Source: Cyanobacteria bacterium FACHB-471
GTDB taxonomy: Bacteria; Cyanobacteriota; Cyanobacteriia; Elainellales; Elainellaceae
DNA: 64,000 nucleotides
Assembly (NCBI GenBank): GCA_014695345.1
Contig: JACJOC010000049.1
Span: forward strand, 186,001 to 250,000
Reading direction: 5' to 3'
This document shows, one piece after another, positions 24,606-32,787 of the stretch. Position numbers and translations under genes: made by a program. The notes beneath the pieces are model-generated. The model had not been told where the DNA came from and ran no database searches. It was given only the letters and a program-made list of their open reading frames with translations. How positions within the stretch are numbered: the stretch's first letter is position 1; each line of letters starts with the position of its first letter.

Positions 24606-25298
24606 ATGACTGAACTAGATTTGCTCATTCTGACGGTCTACATCATCTCGGTTGTGTATGTGCTGTATCAGGCGATCAATACGTTGGATGACCAGACGAC
24701 CTTTCACTTTGATCGCACCACACTCGATCAGACTTTGGATGAGAAAGAGCTAAGGGATTTGATTAATCTCAATTTCAGATTTGACGATCGCTACAAATTT
24801 GAGGAACAGCCCAAAAAGCTATCGATGTCCCTGGAGAACAAATCAACTGACCAATCTTTTGAGGTGAATTGGGACCACAGTTCCTTGACCGATCATGAGG
24901 GGCGATCGCGCCGAGTCATTCGCCTCACCCCTGATAAGCGCTTCAACCTTTCTGAGCAGCAAGTCCCTAGCGTTGTGCCCCCTGGCAAAACCTTAAAGGA
25001 AGAGTTTACGGCTGAGGATATTCTCAAGATGAACATCGATGGCAGCTTGGAAACAGCCTCTCCAATCATTGATCTATTCGGAATTGAGAAAGCTGGCAAG
25101 AAGTCAGACAAGATGAAGAAACTCTACGCTGACTTTATGGAGCGCAAAGCAGACATTACCTTTTCGCTACGACTGGTGGTGAAGATGATTGACCTATCGG
25201 GTGAGGGAAGGAGCGATCGCTCCTATGTCTTGCCTGCCACTTTTCTGATCAAGAAAGTGCCGTGGTCAGACGCTCTTCCCTTCAATCCCAAAAAATAA
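24606..25298 (+). CDS. Uncharacterised membrane-anchored protein
   Basis: This 230-residue protein has one N-terminal hydrophobic helix (about residues 5-24, DLLILTVYIISVVYVLYQAI) and a large acidic/basic soluble part. The latter includes an FEVNWDHSSLTDHEGRSRRV stretch and Lys-rich segments. The central region reads as beta strands with long polar loops. No family is recognised. It is divergent from the BMP-transporter operon (227 bp between starts). That gap shows no clear NtcA consensus (GTA-N8-TAC) and no terminator. Confidence 0.6.
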   Translation: MTELDLLILTVYIISVVYVLYQAINTLDDQTTFHFDRTTLDQTLDEKELRDLINLNFRFDDRYKFEEQPKKLSMSLENKSTDQSFEVNWDHSSLTDHEGRSRRVIRLTPDKRFNLSEQQVPSVVPPGKTLKEEFTAEDILKMNIDGSLETASPIIDLFGIEKAGKKSDKMKKLYADFMERKADITFSLRLVVKMIDLSGEGRSDRSYVLPATFLIKKVPWSDALPFNPKK

Positions 25299-25481
25299 CC
25301 AACGCTACCAAACCCAATTTTCCCTATAACAGAGCAAATCCTTACGCCTCTCTAGCAAACCTCCCTAACCTTCTTCAGGCATCTACACAGAGATGTCTGA
25401 GTTCCGTTTGTTGACCAATACGCTTGACTCAGCCTTATAAAATAATTATAAATATCTAACAGACCTAATAAAAACAACTTT

Positions 25482-25964
25482 GTGAGTCTAGATTCGACAG
25501 ATTATAAGGTAGTGCGAAGTCTAATGGATCAGGGGCGCATCACCTGGTCAGAGTTAGCTGGAATTTTAGAACTCTCTGCTCCTGCAACTGCTGAACGCGT
25601 TCGTCGCTTAGAGGAACGCAGAATTATTAAGGGGTATACCGCCCTAATCGACCCTGAAACCGTTGGCTGTGAGCTAACTGCGTTCATCGCAGTAACACTG
25701 GAGCATTCACATCGAGCTACTTTCTTGCAGCGAGTACAGGAATTAGCGGAGATTCAGGAATGCCATCATGTCACGGGTGAAGATGATTACTTGCTCAAAG
25801 TACGATGCCGCAACACGCGAGGCTTGGAGCAACTAGTCAGCGAAAACTTAAAAGGGTTACCCGGAATTTTGCGCACTCGAACCACCATCGTGCTTTCAAC
25901 AACGAAGGAAACTCCTGCTTTGCCGCTCCAATTCCCAGCCGATTCAGAAACGGTTCAAGGGTAG
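25482..25964 (+). CDS. Lrp/AsnC family transcriptional regulator
   Basis: This 160-residue protein starts at a GTG. An N-terminal winged helix-turn-helix (DSTDYKVVRSLMDQGRITWS, then LSAPATAERVRRLEERRII) is joined to a C-terminal RAM/AsnC effector domain (TAFIAVTLEHSHRATFL, CHHVTGEDDYLLKVRCRN). Such proteins form octamers that bind amino acids. The LysE-family exporter gene 150 bp downstream on the same strand is the obvious target, since Lrp- or LysR-type regulators commonly control a neighbouring amino-acid exporter. A family B repeat lies in between. The effector is not visible. Confidence 0.9.
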   Translation: MSLDSTDYKVVRSLMDQGRITWSELAGILELSAPATAERVRRLEERRIIKGYTALIDPETVGCELTAFIAVTLEHSHRATFLQRVQELAEIQECHHVTGEDDYLLKVRCRNTRGLEQLVSENLKGLPGILRTRTTIVLSTTKETPALPLQFPADSETVQG

Positions 25965-25990
25965 GTATCAACGACGTGAGGGACAGGTAA

Positions 25991-26092
25991 AGTCCTTGAA
26001 ACCTGGGTTCCCTATGGAGCAACGAAATGGCTGCTCAATGTAAGCGGGCAAGCCCATCCCACAAAAAACTTAGAAGAAATTGCACATTGCAT
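25991..26092. repeat. Dispersed intergenic repeat, family B copy 2
   Basis: This aligns along its length with the copy at 20959-21062 (shared TGGAGCA, GGCAAG, CCCATCCCACAA, TTGCACATTGC blocks), but the inner palindrome has decayed. It fills the leader of the LysE-family gene and ends 21 bp before its start. Confidence 0.8.
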
Positions 26093-26113
26093 CTATTAAG
26101 GAGACTTTAAAGC

Positions 26114-26728
26114 ATGGACATTGGATTTTTAGGGCGAGGACTGATCCTTGGATTTTCCATCGCTGCACCCGTGGGGCCAATTGGTGTACTATGCATACGC
26201 CGCACCTTAACCGAGGGAATTGCCTCTGGCTTCTTGTCAGGTTTGGGGGCTGCAACGGCGGATGCAATGTATGGGTGTGTTGCTGGATTTGGTCTGACGT
26301 TTGTAGCCGATCTGCTAGTTGGACAAGCGCTTTGGGTTCGGCTGATTGGTGGTTTGTTTCTTTGCTATTTGGGAGTGAAGACAATTGTGTCTAAGCCTGC
26401 TGAATCAACTATTTCTGGCAAATCACGCAGCCTTTTTACAGCCTATGCCTCAACAGTTGTATTGACGCTGACCAATCCTGCTACTATTCTTTCGTTTGCA
26501 GCAGTGTTTGCAGGTTTGGGTCTGGCTAGCGCTGGCGGCAGCTACGCAGCGGCTGGAGTTTTAGTTTTAGGGGTGTTTTTAGGATCGGCGCTATGGTGGT
26601 TGCTGCTGAGTGGAGGAGTCAGTTTATTGCGACGACGGTTTACCTCAAATGGGTTGCAGTGGTTAAACAGAATTTCGGGTGCAATTTTGCTGGCGTTTGG
26701 TGCGATCGCCCTCAGCTTGAGAGGGTAA
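26114..26728 (+). CDS. LysE family amino-acid exporter
   Basis: This 204-residue membrane protein has about six hydrophobic segments. The N-terminal LysE signature is LGRGLILGFSIAAPVGPIGV followed by CIRRTLTEG, and FLSGLGAATADAMYG with the family Gly/Asp residues comes next. LysE/RhtB proteins export basic or other amino acids and drive out toxic excess. The Lrp-type regulator gene just upstream on the same strand supports amino-acid-controlled expression. The exact amino acid is unknown. The next gene (a peptidase) starts 18 bp after the stop and may be co-transcribed. Confidence 0.9.
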   Translation: MDIGFLGRGLILGFSIAAPVGPIGVLCIRRTLTEGIASGFLSGLGAATADAMYGCVAGFGLTFVADLLVGQALWVRLIGGLFLCYLGVKTIVSKPAESTISGKSRSLFTAYASTVVLTLTNPATILSFAAVFAGLGLASAGGSYAAAGVLVLGVFLGSALWWLLLSGGVSLLRRRFTSNGLQWLNRISGAILLAFGAIALSLRG

Positions 26729-26745
26729 GCTAACAGTTTCAGGAC

Positions 26746-27933
26746 ATGGTTAAACTGCTGAGTCAACTCAAGTTGCGTCAAATCATTCTAAAAATAGTGC
26801 TTGGGCTATGTCTGTTTCTGGCGATTGGCTCAACCTCATTGTCTTATGCACTACCATCAGCCCTACCGTTAGCTCAAGCTGGGTCAGTGGAAAACCTACA
26901 ACAGCAGCAACAACAGATTGAGCAAGAGCGGGATGACATACAGAGGGAGCGCGATCGCCTGCAAAATCTGGAACAATCTGCTCAGGACAGACTGGGCGGC
27001 TTGCAGAATAACATTCGCACCACCGCTGCTCAGATTCAGCAAAATGAGGCACAGATTAAAGCCGCAACAGAGAACCTGAAGAAACTACAGGCAGAATTGG
27101 CGATCGCCGAAAAAGGCTTTCAAGACAAACAGCTTGGCACCGTCGCTCGACTCCGTTTCTTGCAGCGGCAGCAGGGTGGTCAGGGCTGGGCTGTCTTGCT
27201 GCAAAGTAATAATCTCAACGAATTTCTCGATCGCCGCCGTCAACTCAAACTGGTTTATCAAGCCGATCGCCAGATTTTGGCTAACTTAAAAGCTCAATTT
27301 GACAACCTGAATCAGCGCAAACGCACCATTGAGCGGCAAAAGAATGATATTGCCTTATTGACCCAACAGCTTCTTGCCCAAAAATCTCAACTTGAAGCCC
27401 AGTCAAAAATTCAACAAGACCTGATTGCTCGCCTGCGCCAAGACCGCAATGCCCTAGAAGAAGCAGAAGCCCAGCTAGAAAGAGACTCCGCTACAATCGC
27501 CGTTTTGATTCGGCAGCGCCTTTCAATCCCGGGTCCAGTGGTTCGAGGTACGGGGCAATTCACTTATCCCTCGATCGGCATTGTGACTAGCAACTTTGGC
27601 TGGCGCGTTCATCCCATCCTAGGCTATCGTCGCTTTCACGCTGGAATTGACTTTGGCGCAAGTCACGGCAGCACAATTCAAGCTGCTGATGCAGGCGTGG
27701 TGATTTTTTCAGGCTGGTACGGCGGCTACGGCAATGCTGTCGTTATCAGTCACGGGGGCGACTTAACCACGCTTTACGGGCACGCCAGTGAACTTTACGT
27801 CAGCGAAGGACAAACCGTGCAGCAAGGACAGGCGATCGCAGCTATTGGCTCCACTGGATTTTCGACTGGACCTCATTTGCACTTCGAAGTCCGGCAAAAC
27901 GGCGAACCGGTCAATCCCCTAGGGTTTCTCTAA
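26746..27933 (+). CDS. M23 family murein peptidase with coiled coil (EnvC/NlpD-like)
   Basis: This 395-residue exported protein begins with a hydrophobic signal segment (about residues 15-35). A long Gln/Glu/Arg-rich coiled coil follows (about 45-260), then a C-terminal LytM/M23 domain. The zinc ligands are visible: His in the YRRFHAGIDFG motif with its Asp, and the HLHFEVRQNG motif. M23 enzymes cut peptidoglycan cross-links. Coiled-coil forms like EnvC can instead activate amidases, but here the HxGxD and HxH motifs are intact, so catalysis is likely. It probably acts in the periplasm in cell division or wall turnover. Confidence 0.88.
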   Translation: MVKLLSQLKLRQIILKIVLGLCLFLAIGSTSLSYALPSALPLAQAGSVENLQQQQQQIEQERDDIQRERDRLQNLEQSAQDRLGGLQNNIRTTAAQIQQNEAQIKAATENLKKLQAELAIAEKGFQDKQLGTVARLRFLQRQQGGQGWAVLLQSNNLNEFLDRRRQLKLVYQADRQILANLKAQFDNLNQRKRTIERQKNDIALLTQQLLAQKSQLEAQSKIQQDLIARLRQDRNALEEAEAQLERDSATIAVLIRQRLSIPGPVVRGTGQFTYPSIGIVTSNFGWRVHPILGYRRFHAGIDFGASHGSTIQAADAGVVIFSGWYGGYGNAVVISHGGDLTTLYGHASELYVSEGQTVQQGQAIAAIGSTGFSTGPHLHFEVRQNGEPVNPLGFL

Positions 27934-28082
27934 AAATTTCATCTGCGAAAAATCACCAAAGCAGTACACTGCACAAAACACGTTGATCTGTCACGTTAGA
28001 CTGGGGAATAATTTAGCTACAGCCTAGACCTGTGTTGCTCCTGCTTAAGACTCCGTGGCTTGCCTAGTTTTCAAGGTCTGCA

Positions 28083-28949
28083 ATGCCCAAAATTGTCTCT
28101 GTTCACTCCCTCCGTCATGGCACAGGCAAATCTAACCTGGCTGCTAATCTAGCCGTTAGCATTGCAGAGCACGGACAGCGAGTTGGCATCATCGACATCG
28201 ATGTGCAGGCTTCTGGAATTCACACTCTGTTCGGGCTTGACGAAGATCAAACTGATCATGCCCTCAACTACTACCTCTGGAGCAACGTAGGAATTCAGGA
28301 GGCGACCCAGTCACTCAGTCCCCTCCTCAAGATTAACCACGGAGAAATAGCAGTAATGGGAGGAGGCATTTACCTCACTCCTTCTAACATCAAGATTAAC
28401 GAGATGGCCCAACTGCTACAAGAGGGTTACGACACCAGTACATTGAGCCAGGGACTATTTGAACTGAGTCACCGTCTCAAGCTCGACTATTTGTTGATTG
28501 ATACAAATCCTGAATCGAGCGAAGACACGCTGCTGGCGATCGCCCTTTCTGACATTTTGGTGCTAGTGCTGTGTTTAGACCAGCGGAACTTTCAGGACGT
28601 TGCGCTCACGCTGGATGTCGCTAAGAAGTTAGGAGTTCCCAAAATTCTGTTGGTTGCCAATCAGGTTTCATCTAAGTATCTCCAGCAAGACGTTAGGCAA
28701 CAGCTTGAAAGAACCTACGGTCATCCCGTCGCAGCCGTTTTACCCTTCTCCCAAGAGTTGCTGACTTTAGCCAGCAGCGACATCTTTTGTCTGCGCTACC
28801 CCGATCATTCCTTGAGTAAAGATGTCAGAGCGATCGCCCAACAAATTACCAACATTGGCGAAACCAAACGTGCACATCTCCTAAAAGCCTGGTTAACCAA
28901 AGCGAACCCGACTGATAGAGTGTCTGACCCTGGCGTTTCTAATGTTTGA
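28083..28949 (+). CDS. ParA/MinD-like ATPase with atypical Walker A
   Basis: This 288-residue SIMIBI P-loop ATPase has Walker A at SLRHGTGKSNLAANLA, A' at GIIDIDVQASGIHTLFG and Walker B at YLLIDTNPESSEDT. It also has LLVANQVSS, the ParA-type NxV base-binding region. The signature Lys of KGGxGKT is replaced by Arg/His, so dimer-dependent hydrolysis could be altered. No amphipathic MinD-type membrane helix is obvious at the end. Its stop overlaps the next gene (a winged-helix protein) by 8 nt, indicating coupled translation. A role in positioning or signalling is plausible; no ParB or parS site is seen. Confidence 0.8.
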   Translation: MPKIVSVHSLRHGTGKSNLAANLAVSIAEHGQRVGIIDIDVQASGIHTLFGLDEDQTDHALNYYLWSNVGIQEATQSLSPLLKINHGEIAVMGGGIYLTPSNIKINEMAQLLQEGYDTSTLSQGLFELSHRLKLDYLLIDTNPESSEDTLLAIALSDILVLVLCLDQRNFQDVALTLDVAKKLGVPKILLVANQVSSKYLQQDVRQQLERTYGHPVAAVLPFSQELLTLASSDIFCLRYPDHSLSKDVRAIAQQITNIGETKRAHLLKAWLTKANPTDRVSDPGVSNV

Positions 28950-29214
28950 TTTGCTGCTGTTGCCCGACGCTGAACGTCAGCTTATGAACTGGATCATTCG
29001 GCGGGGCAAAGCAACTTTATTAGACTGCGTGAACCATACCGGAAAGCCTGAAGCACTTGTCGAGACCATCCTAGAAAAACTGGTAAAGCAAGGACTACTA
29101 CAATTCAGCCGGGTTGCGGATGACGGATACTACCAAGCTCGACTTGCCTTAGAAAAACAACGGTTACTGCCCAACCAGATTTGGGAAGTCTTAAAAGACA
29201 ACACCCCTGAGTAG
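28942..29214 (+). CDS. Small winged-helix protein coupled to the ParA-like ATPase
   Basis: This 90-residue protein reads as one winged helix-turn-helix: helix MNWIIRRGKATLLDCVNHTG, recognition-like helix KPEALVETILEKLVKQGLLQ and wing FSRVADDGYYQARL. It starts inside the end of the ParA-like gene (8-nt overlap), so the two are very likely made together and may interact, as ParA proteins often work with a small DNA-binding or effector partner. It has no other domain. I do not know a named family. Confidence 0.72.
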   Translation: MFDLLLLPDAERQLMNWIIRRGKATLLDCVNHTGKPEALVETILEKLVKQGLLQFSRVADDGYYQARLALEKQRLLPNQIWEVLKDNTPE

Positions 29215-29366
29215 CTCCCTCGAATTATCCCAAAAAGCTAACCTGGCTTTCCGAATCTCGTTTAGCAGCGAATTTTTCGCTCTAGAAATGAAATTCCCAA
29301 ATCCCGGACTACCTTTGCAGAAAGGTCGAGGGTGGCAGCTTAGTCTTGACCTGGAGAAGGTTCGCA

Positions 29367-30308
29367 ATGGCACAACACTTTCTGAGTTTGATGGACTGGT
29401 CTACCGCAGATTTAGAGGAATTGCTAGACAAAGCAGCTTTTCTCAAGCAGGAATACTTTAGTACAGGACACCAAACCGTAATGCGCGGTAAAACGCTGGC
29501 ATTGGTTTTTCAAAAACCGTCTCTGCGAACCCGTGTCAGTTTTGAACTCGCAGTTCAGCAGTTAGGCGGACATGCGCTCTATCTTTGCAAAGATGATGTG
29601 GACATGGGCGATCGCGAATCCATTGCCGATGTGGTACGAGTTTTAGGTGAATACGTTCACGGCATTGCAGCGCGAGTCAGCGACCATGAAAATTTGCTAG
29701 AAATGGCTGCCTGGTCACCTGTCCCTGTGATCAACGCACTGACTAAATACAACCACCCCTGTCAGGCAATGGCTGATGCACTGACTATCCAAGAAGAGTT
29801 AGGGCGCTTGTCTGGGTTGAAGGTAGTCTACTTAGGTTCTAGCAATCAAGATACTGCCCGCTCCTTACTATTTGCAGCCGTTAAGTTTGGCTTTCAGCTC
29901 ATTCTCAGCAGTCCTGAAGATTTTTGGATGGAAGCGGAAACAATCGAAATGGCGCGGGCGATCGCGGGTGATCAAGTCGTTCAGTGCATTTCAAACCCTG
30001 TTGAGGCAGTCCGAGGAGTAGACGTAATCTACACAGATTCTTGGGAAGGCATGGGTATGTGGGAAAAGGTAAGTGAAGCAGAAGCAACCCGACGTTTGGC
30101 TCTGTTTAGTCCTTACCAAGTGAACGATAGCCTCATGACTCATGCGCCTCAAGCCCTAGTCATGCACTGTATGCCTGCCAATCGGGGACAAGAAATTTCT
30201 GATGCAGCCGCAGATGGGGCACAGTCCAGACTGTTGCAGCAAGCCCAAAATCGAGTGCATGTCCAGAAGGCAATTCTCCTGCATTTAGTAAGCTGTACTA
30301 CTGCGTGA
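29367..30308 (+). CDS. argF: Ornithine carbamoyltransferase
   Basis: This 313-residue enzyme carries the carbamoyl-phosphate loop (KPSLRTRVSFELAV, the cyanobacterial SLRTR form of STRTR), the HPCQAMADALT motif and the ornithine-side HCMPANRGQEI motif. It makes citrulline from ornithine and carbamoyl phosphate in arginine synthesis. The start is the ATG at 29367, with a GGAGAAGG ribosome site, rather than an in-frame TTG at 29346. Its TGA overlaps the GTG start of the following membrane-protein gene (GTGA), so the two are translationally coupled although functionally unrelated at first sight. Confidence 0.95.
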   Translation: MAQHFLSLMDWSTADLEELLDKAAFLKQEYFSTGHQTVMRGKTLALVFQKPSLRTRVSFELAVQQLGGHALYLCKDDVDMGDRESIADVVRVLGEYVHGIAARVSDHENLLEMAAWSPVPVINALTKYNHPCQAMADALTIQEELGRLSGLKVVYLGSSNQDTARSLLFAAVKFGFQLILSSPEDFWMEAETIEMARAIAGDQVVQCISNPVEAVRGVDVIYTDSWEGMGMWEKVSEAEATRRLALFSPYQVNDSLMTHAPQALVMHCMPANRGQEISDAAADGAQSRLLQQAQNRVHVQKAILLHLVSCTTA

Positions 30309-31615
30309 GGAAAGAAGAGACATACCTTGTCGTAACGCTTTGGCTGCTGCTGTTGAGTAATGCTTTAGCCTGTCAGGTCTCTGATGTGGTGGCCGTAAGC
30401 GGTTTTTTGAGCAGCGTTGGAGTCAACCAAATTCTGCTGGTTTGGCTGGTAGATATGCTGCTCACAATTCTGATTACGGGACTGCAATCCCTGGTCGTCG
30501 ATCGGTTTAACCGGGTCAGTTTGATGGGCTGGATGAGCTGTGCCTATGTGCTGATGCTGGTTGTTTTGAGGCTATTATTTAGCCTTCAAGCACCCCGTTG
30601 GCTCAACTATTCGCTCCTCTATCTGCTTGCTGAGCAGCAGTTGCTTTTCTTTCCGCTGGTGTTTTGGATTCTGGCAAACGATCTGTTTGACATGGCGCAA
30701 ACCAAACGGTTGTTTCCGCTGATTGCCACAGGTAGCTTTGTCGGACAAATCCTGGGGTTGGGGTTAGCGGCGATCGCTCCCACTCTCCTCACTCAACTTC
30801 AGCTAAAACCGGAAGAATTGCTCAGTTTGAATGCATTAGTTTATTTGGCTGCATTCCTATTAACTCAGTCGAGATTAAAAGGCATCAAATTTAGACAAGC
30901 TGCTCAAAAGCAAGAGTCAGCGATCGCCACTTTAACAGAAGCCTGGAGCTTTGTCCGAGAGGTATCTTCTTTTCGCTATTTGACGGTTGCAATTCTGGCA
31001 ATTAACGTCTGCCTGACCGTATTTGAATTTCACTTTTTAGTTGTCTCTAATCACGTTTTTAGTACTGCTGATAGCTATCAGCGCTTCTACAGTTTGTATC
31101 GCTTAGGACTCACTCTTACGTCATTTGTTATTCAAGGGTTTTTCACGAGTTTCCTAATCAAGATAACAGGCTTAAAAAACGCGTTTTTTGCACTACCGTT
31201 AGCTCAACTAATCGGTACTTTTTCCATGATGCTTTTTCCAGGAATTGTGGGTGGTGTCAGTGGCTTTTCTTTGTCTAAGCTAACTCAATTTACTATTGAT
31301 GAATCTGCTCGAAAGTCTTTTCAGGCATTTGTCCCTGAGGAACGTCGAGGCAGAGTCAGTATGTTTATGGATAGCTATCTATTTGCAATAGGGACTGTTA
31401 TTGGTTGTCTAGCCATAGGCGTGATTGTATTACTTGGAATTCAATTTAATGTTTCGACTTATTTTTATGCTTATTTATGCATTGGATTGATTGCTTGTGG
31501 AGGGGCGATCGCCGCTATTATTAAAATGCGATCAGTATACGAAGAAAGCTTATTTAACTGGAGACTAAAACGACGGCAGCGAGGCAAAATCATCTTAGAT
31601 AAGCTGAATCTTTAA
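30305..31615 (+). CDS. Nucleotide-translocase-like / MFS-type membrane protein
   Basis: This 436-residue polytopic membrane protein has about 12 hydrophobic segments and starts at a GTG overlapping the argF stop. A segment reading VFWILANDLFDMAQTKRLFP, then LIATGSFVGQILG, recalls the ATP/ADP translocase (NTT) family and its bacterial MFS-like relatives. A later PEERRGRVSMFMDSY is typical of the same group. The hydrophobic helices are Leu/Phe-rich and the end is very basic (RLKRRQRGK). Whether it moves nucleotides is unknown; related cyanobacterial proteins lack a proven substrate. It is followed 34 bp later by a HAMP sensor gene. Confidence 0.72.
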   Translation: MRKEETYLVVTLWLLLLSNALACQVSDVVAVSGFLSSVGVNQILLVWLVDMLLTILITGLQSLVVDRFNRVSLMGWMSCAYVLMLVVLRLLFSLQAPRWLNYSLLYLLAEQQLLFFPLVFWILANDLFDMAQTKRLFPLIATGSFVGQILGLGLAAIAPTLLTQLQLKPEELLSLNALVYLAAFLLTQSRLKGIKFRQAAQKQESAIATLTEAWSFVREVSSFRYLTVAILAINVCLTVFEFHFLVVSNHVFSTADSYQRFYSLYRLGLTLTSFVIQGFFTSFLIKITGLKNAFFALPLAQLIGTFSMMLFPGIVGGVSGFSLSKLTQFTIDESARKSFQAFVPEERRGRVSMFMDSYLFAIGTVIGCLAIGVIVLLGIQFNVSTYFYAYLCIGLIACGGAIAAIIKMRSVYEESLFNWRLKRRQRGKIILDKLNL

Positions 31616-31649
31616 AGCAGGGAGCTCAGAAAAGATTGGGGAATCTACC

Positions 31650-32750
31650 GTGAAATTAGGGAACGTAAAAACAGCAAAACAAAAATCTCAAAAATCTCAT
31701 TTCATTAGCCTTCAGCTTAAAGTTTTAACAGGTTTCACACTAGTCTTTAGTCTTGTCTTTGCAGGTGCCTATTACTGGTTTTATCGATTTGCAACTAATT
31801 TTGCACTTGAACAAATTCGAGAAGATCTAGAAACCACGATGGAAGCTGCTGCAAGCGGCACAAGTACCGAAGATTTTGCTGCTCTGATTGACCAGGGCAC
31901 ACCTAGAGCCGACGGCTACAGCGATGATCCGCGCTACTGGGAACACGTCAACTGGCTAGCTCAGCTAGAAAGCATCGAACCTCGTGCCTACATTTACACC
32001 TATACCGCTTCTTCTACCCCCAACCAAATTGTATTTGTGGGCAGCGGCAGTGCAATTAACCGAAGAATCGACGGCGCAAAATTTCTGGAATACTATGATG
32101 AACCGGAAGGAGGCATTCTACTGCAAGGGCTAACGGCTGAAATTTTTGATGCTGAGCCATTTACAGATGAATGGGGCACCTGGGTGTCTGGTGCAATTCC
32201 GTTGACCAACGGAGAGGGAAAACGGATTGGGGCGTTGGGCGTTGATTTTCGGGCGGATTATGTCTTACAGGTGCAGCAGCAAATTCGCGGGAGTGTTTTG
32301 ATTGCTTTCACGACGACCTATGGAACGCTGTTTATCCTGGTTTGGGTTGTGTCTCGTGTTCTGACCCGACCCATTGTCAACCTCACCCAATCCGTGGAAC
32401 GAATTGGGGAAGGAGACTACAGCCAGAGTTTGTCTTATCTTTCAGGAGAAAGGCAAGTTCGCGATGAAATCACAACGCTGGCTGAAGTATTTGAAATCAT
32501 GGTTGGCAAAGTTCGTCAGCGTGAAGAAATTTTGAAACGCCAGGTTGCAGAACTCCGCATCGAAATTGATCAGACAAAACGCCAGAAGCGAGTCAAAGAA
32601 ATTGTAGACACAGACTTTTTTCAAGATTTGCGAGTCAAAGCCCAGTCCCTTCGTAGGCGCAATCAAAATTTTGGTCCCGGCGCAACCTCAAATTCAGGTT
32701 TAGACCCTACTTCAGATTCCTCCTCAGATTCAGATCCAACAGTTCAATGA
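31650..32750 (+). CDS. HAMP-domain sensor protein without recognised output domain
   Basis: This 366-residue protein starts at a GTG. It has TM1 (about residues 26-46), a periplasmic sensor part (about 47-205, with dCache-like features and a GKRIGALGVDFRADYV end), TM2 (about 210-235) and a HAMP domain (RPIVNLTQSVERIGEGDYSQ). A coiled coil and a basic stretch (DQTKRQKRVKEIVDTDFFQD, then LRVKAQSLRRRNQ) follow, then a Ser/Asp-rich disordered tail. No histidine kinase, cyclase, GGDEF or methyl-accepting domain follows the HAMP. I recall similar EIVxTDFFQDL tails from cyanobacterial HAMP and cyclase proteins, unverified. Its output would have to act through protein contact. Confidence 0.75.
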   Translation: MKLGNVKTAKQKSQKSHFISLQLKVLTGFTLVFSLVFAGAYYWFYRFATNFALEQIREDLETTMEAAASGTSTEDFAALIDQGTPRADGYSDDPRYWEHVNWLAQLESIEPRAYIYTYTASSTPNQIVFVGSGSAINRRIDGAKFLEYYDEPEGGILLQGLTAEIFDAEPFTDEWGTWVSGAIPLTNGEGKRIGALGVDFRADYVLQVQQQIRGSVLIAFTTTYGTLFILVWVVSRVLTRPIVNLTQSVERIGEGDYSQSLSYLSGERQVRDEITTLAEVFEIMVGKVRQREEILKRQVAELRIEIDQTKRQKRVKEIVDTDFFQDLRVKAQSLRRRNQNFGPGATSNSGLDPTSDSSSDSDPTVQ

Positions 32751-32787
32751 TGGGAGAGCATAGCTTAAGAGCAGTTGAGCTTTTCCT

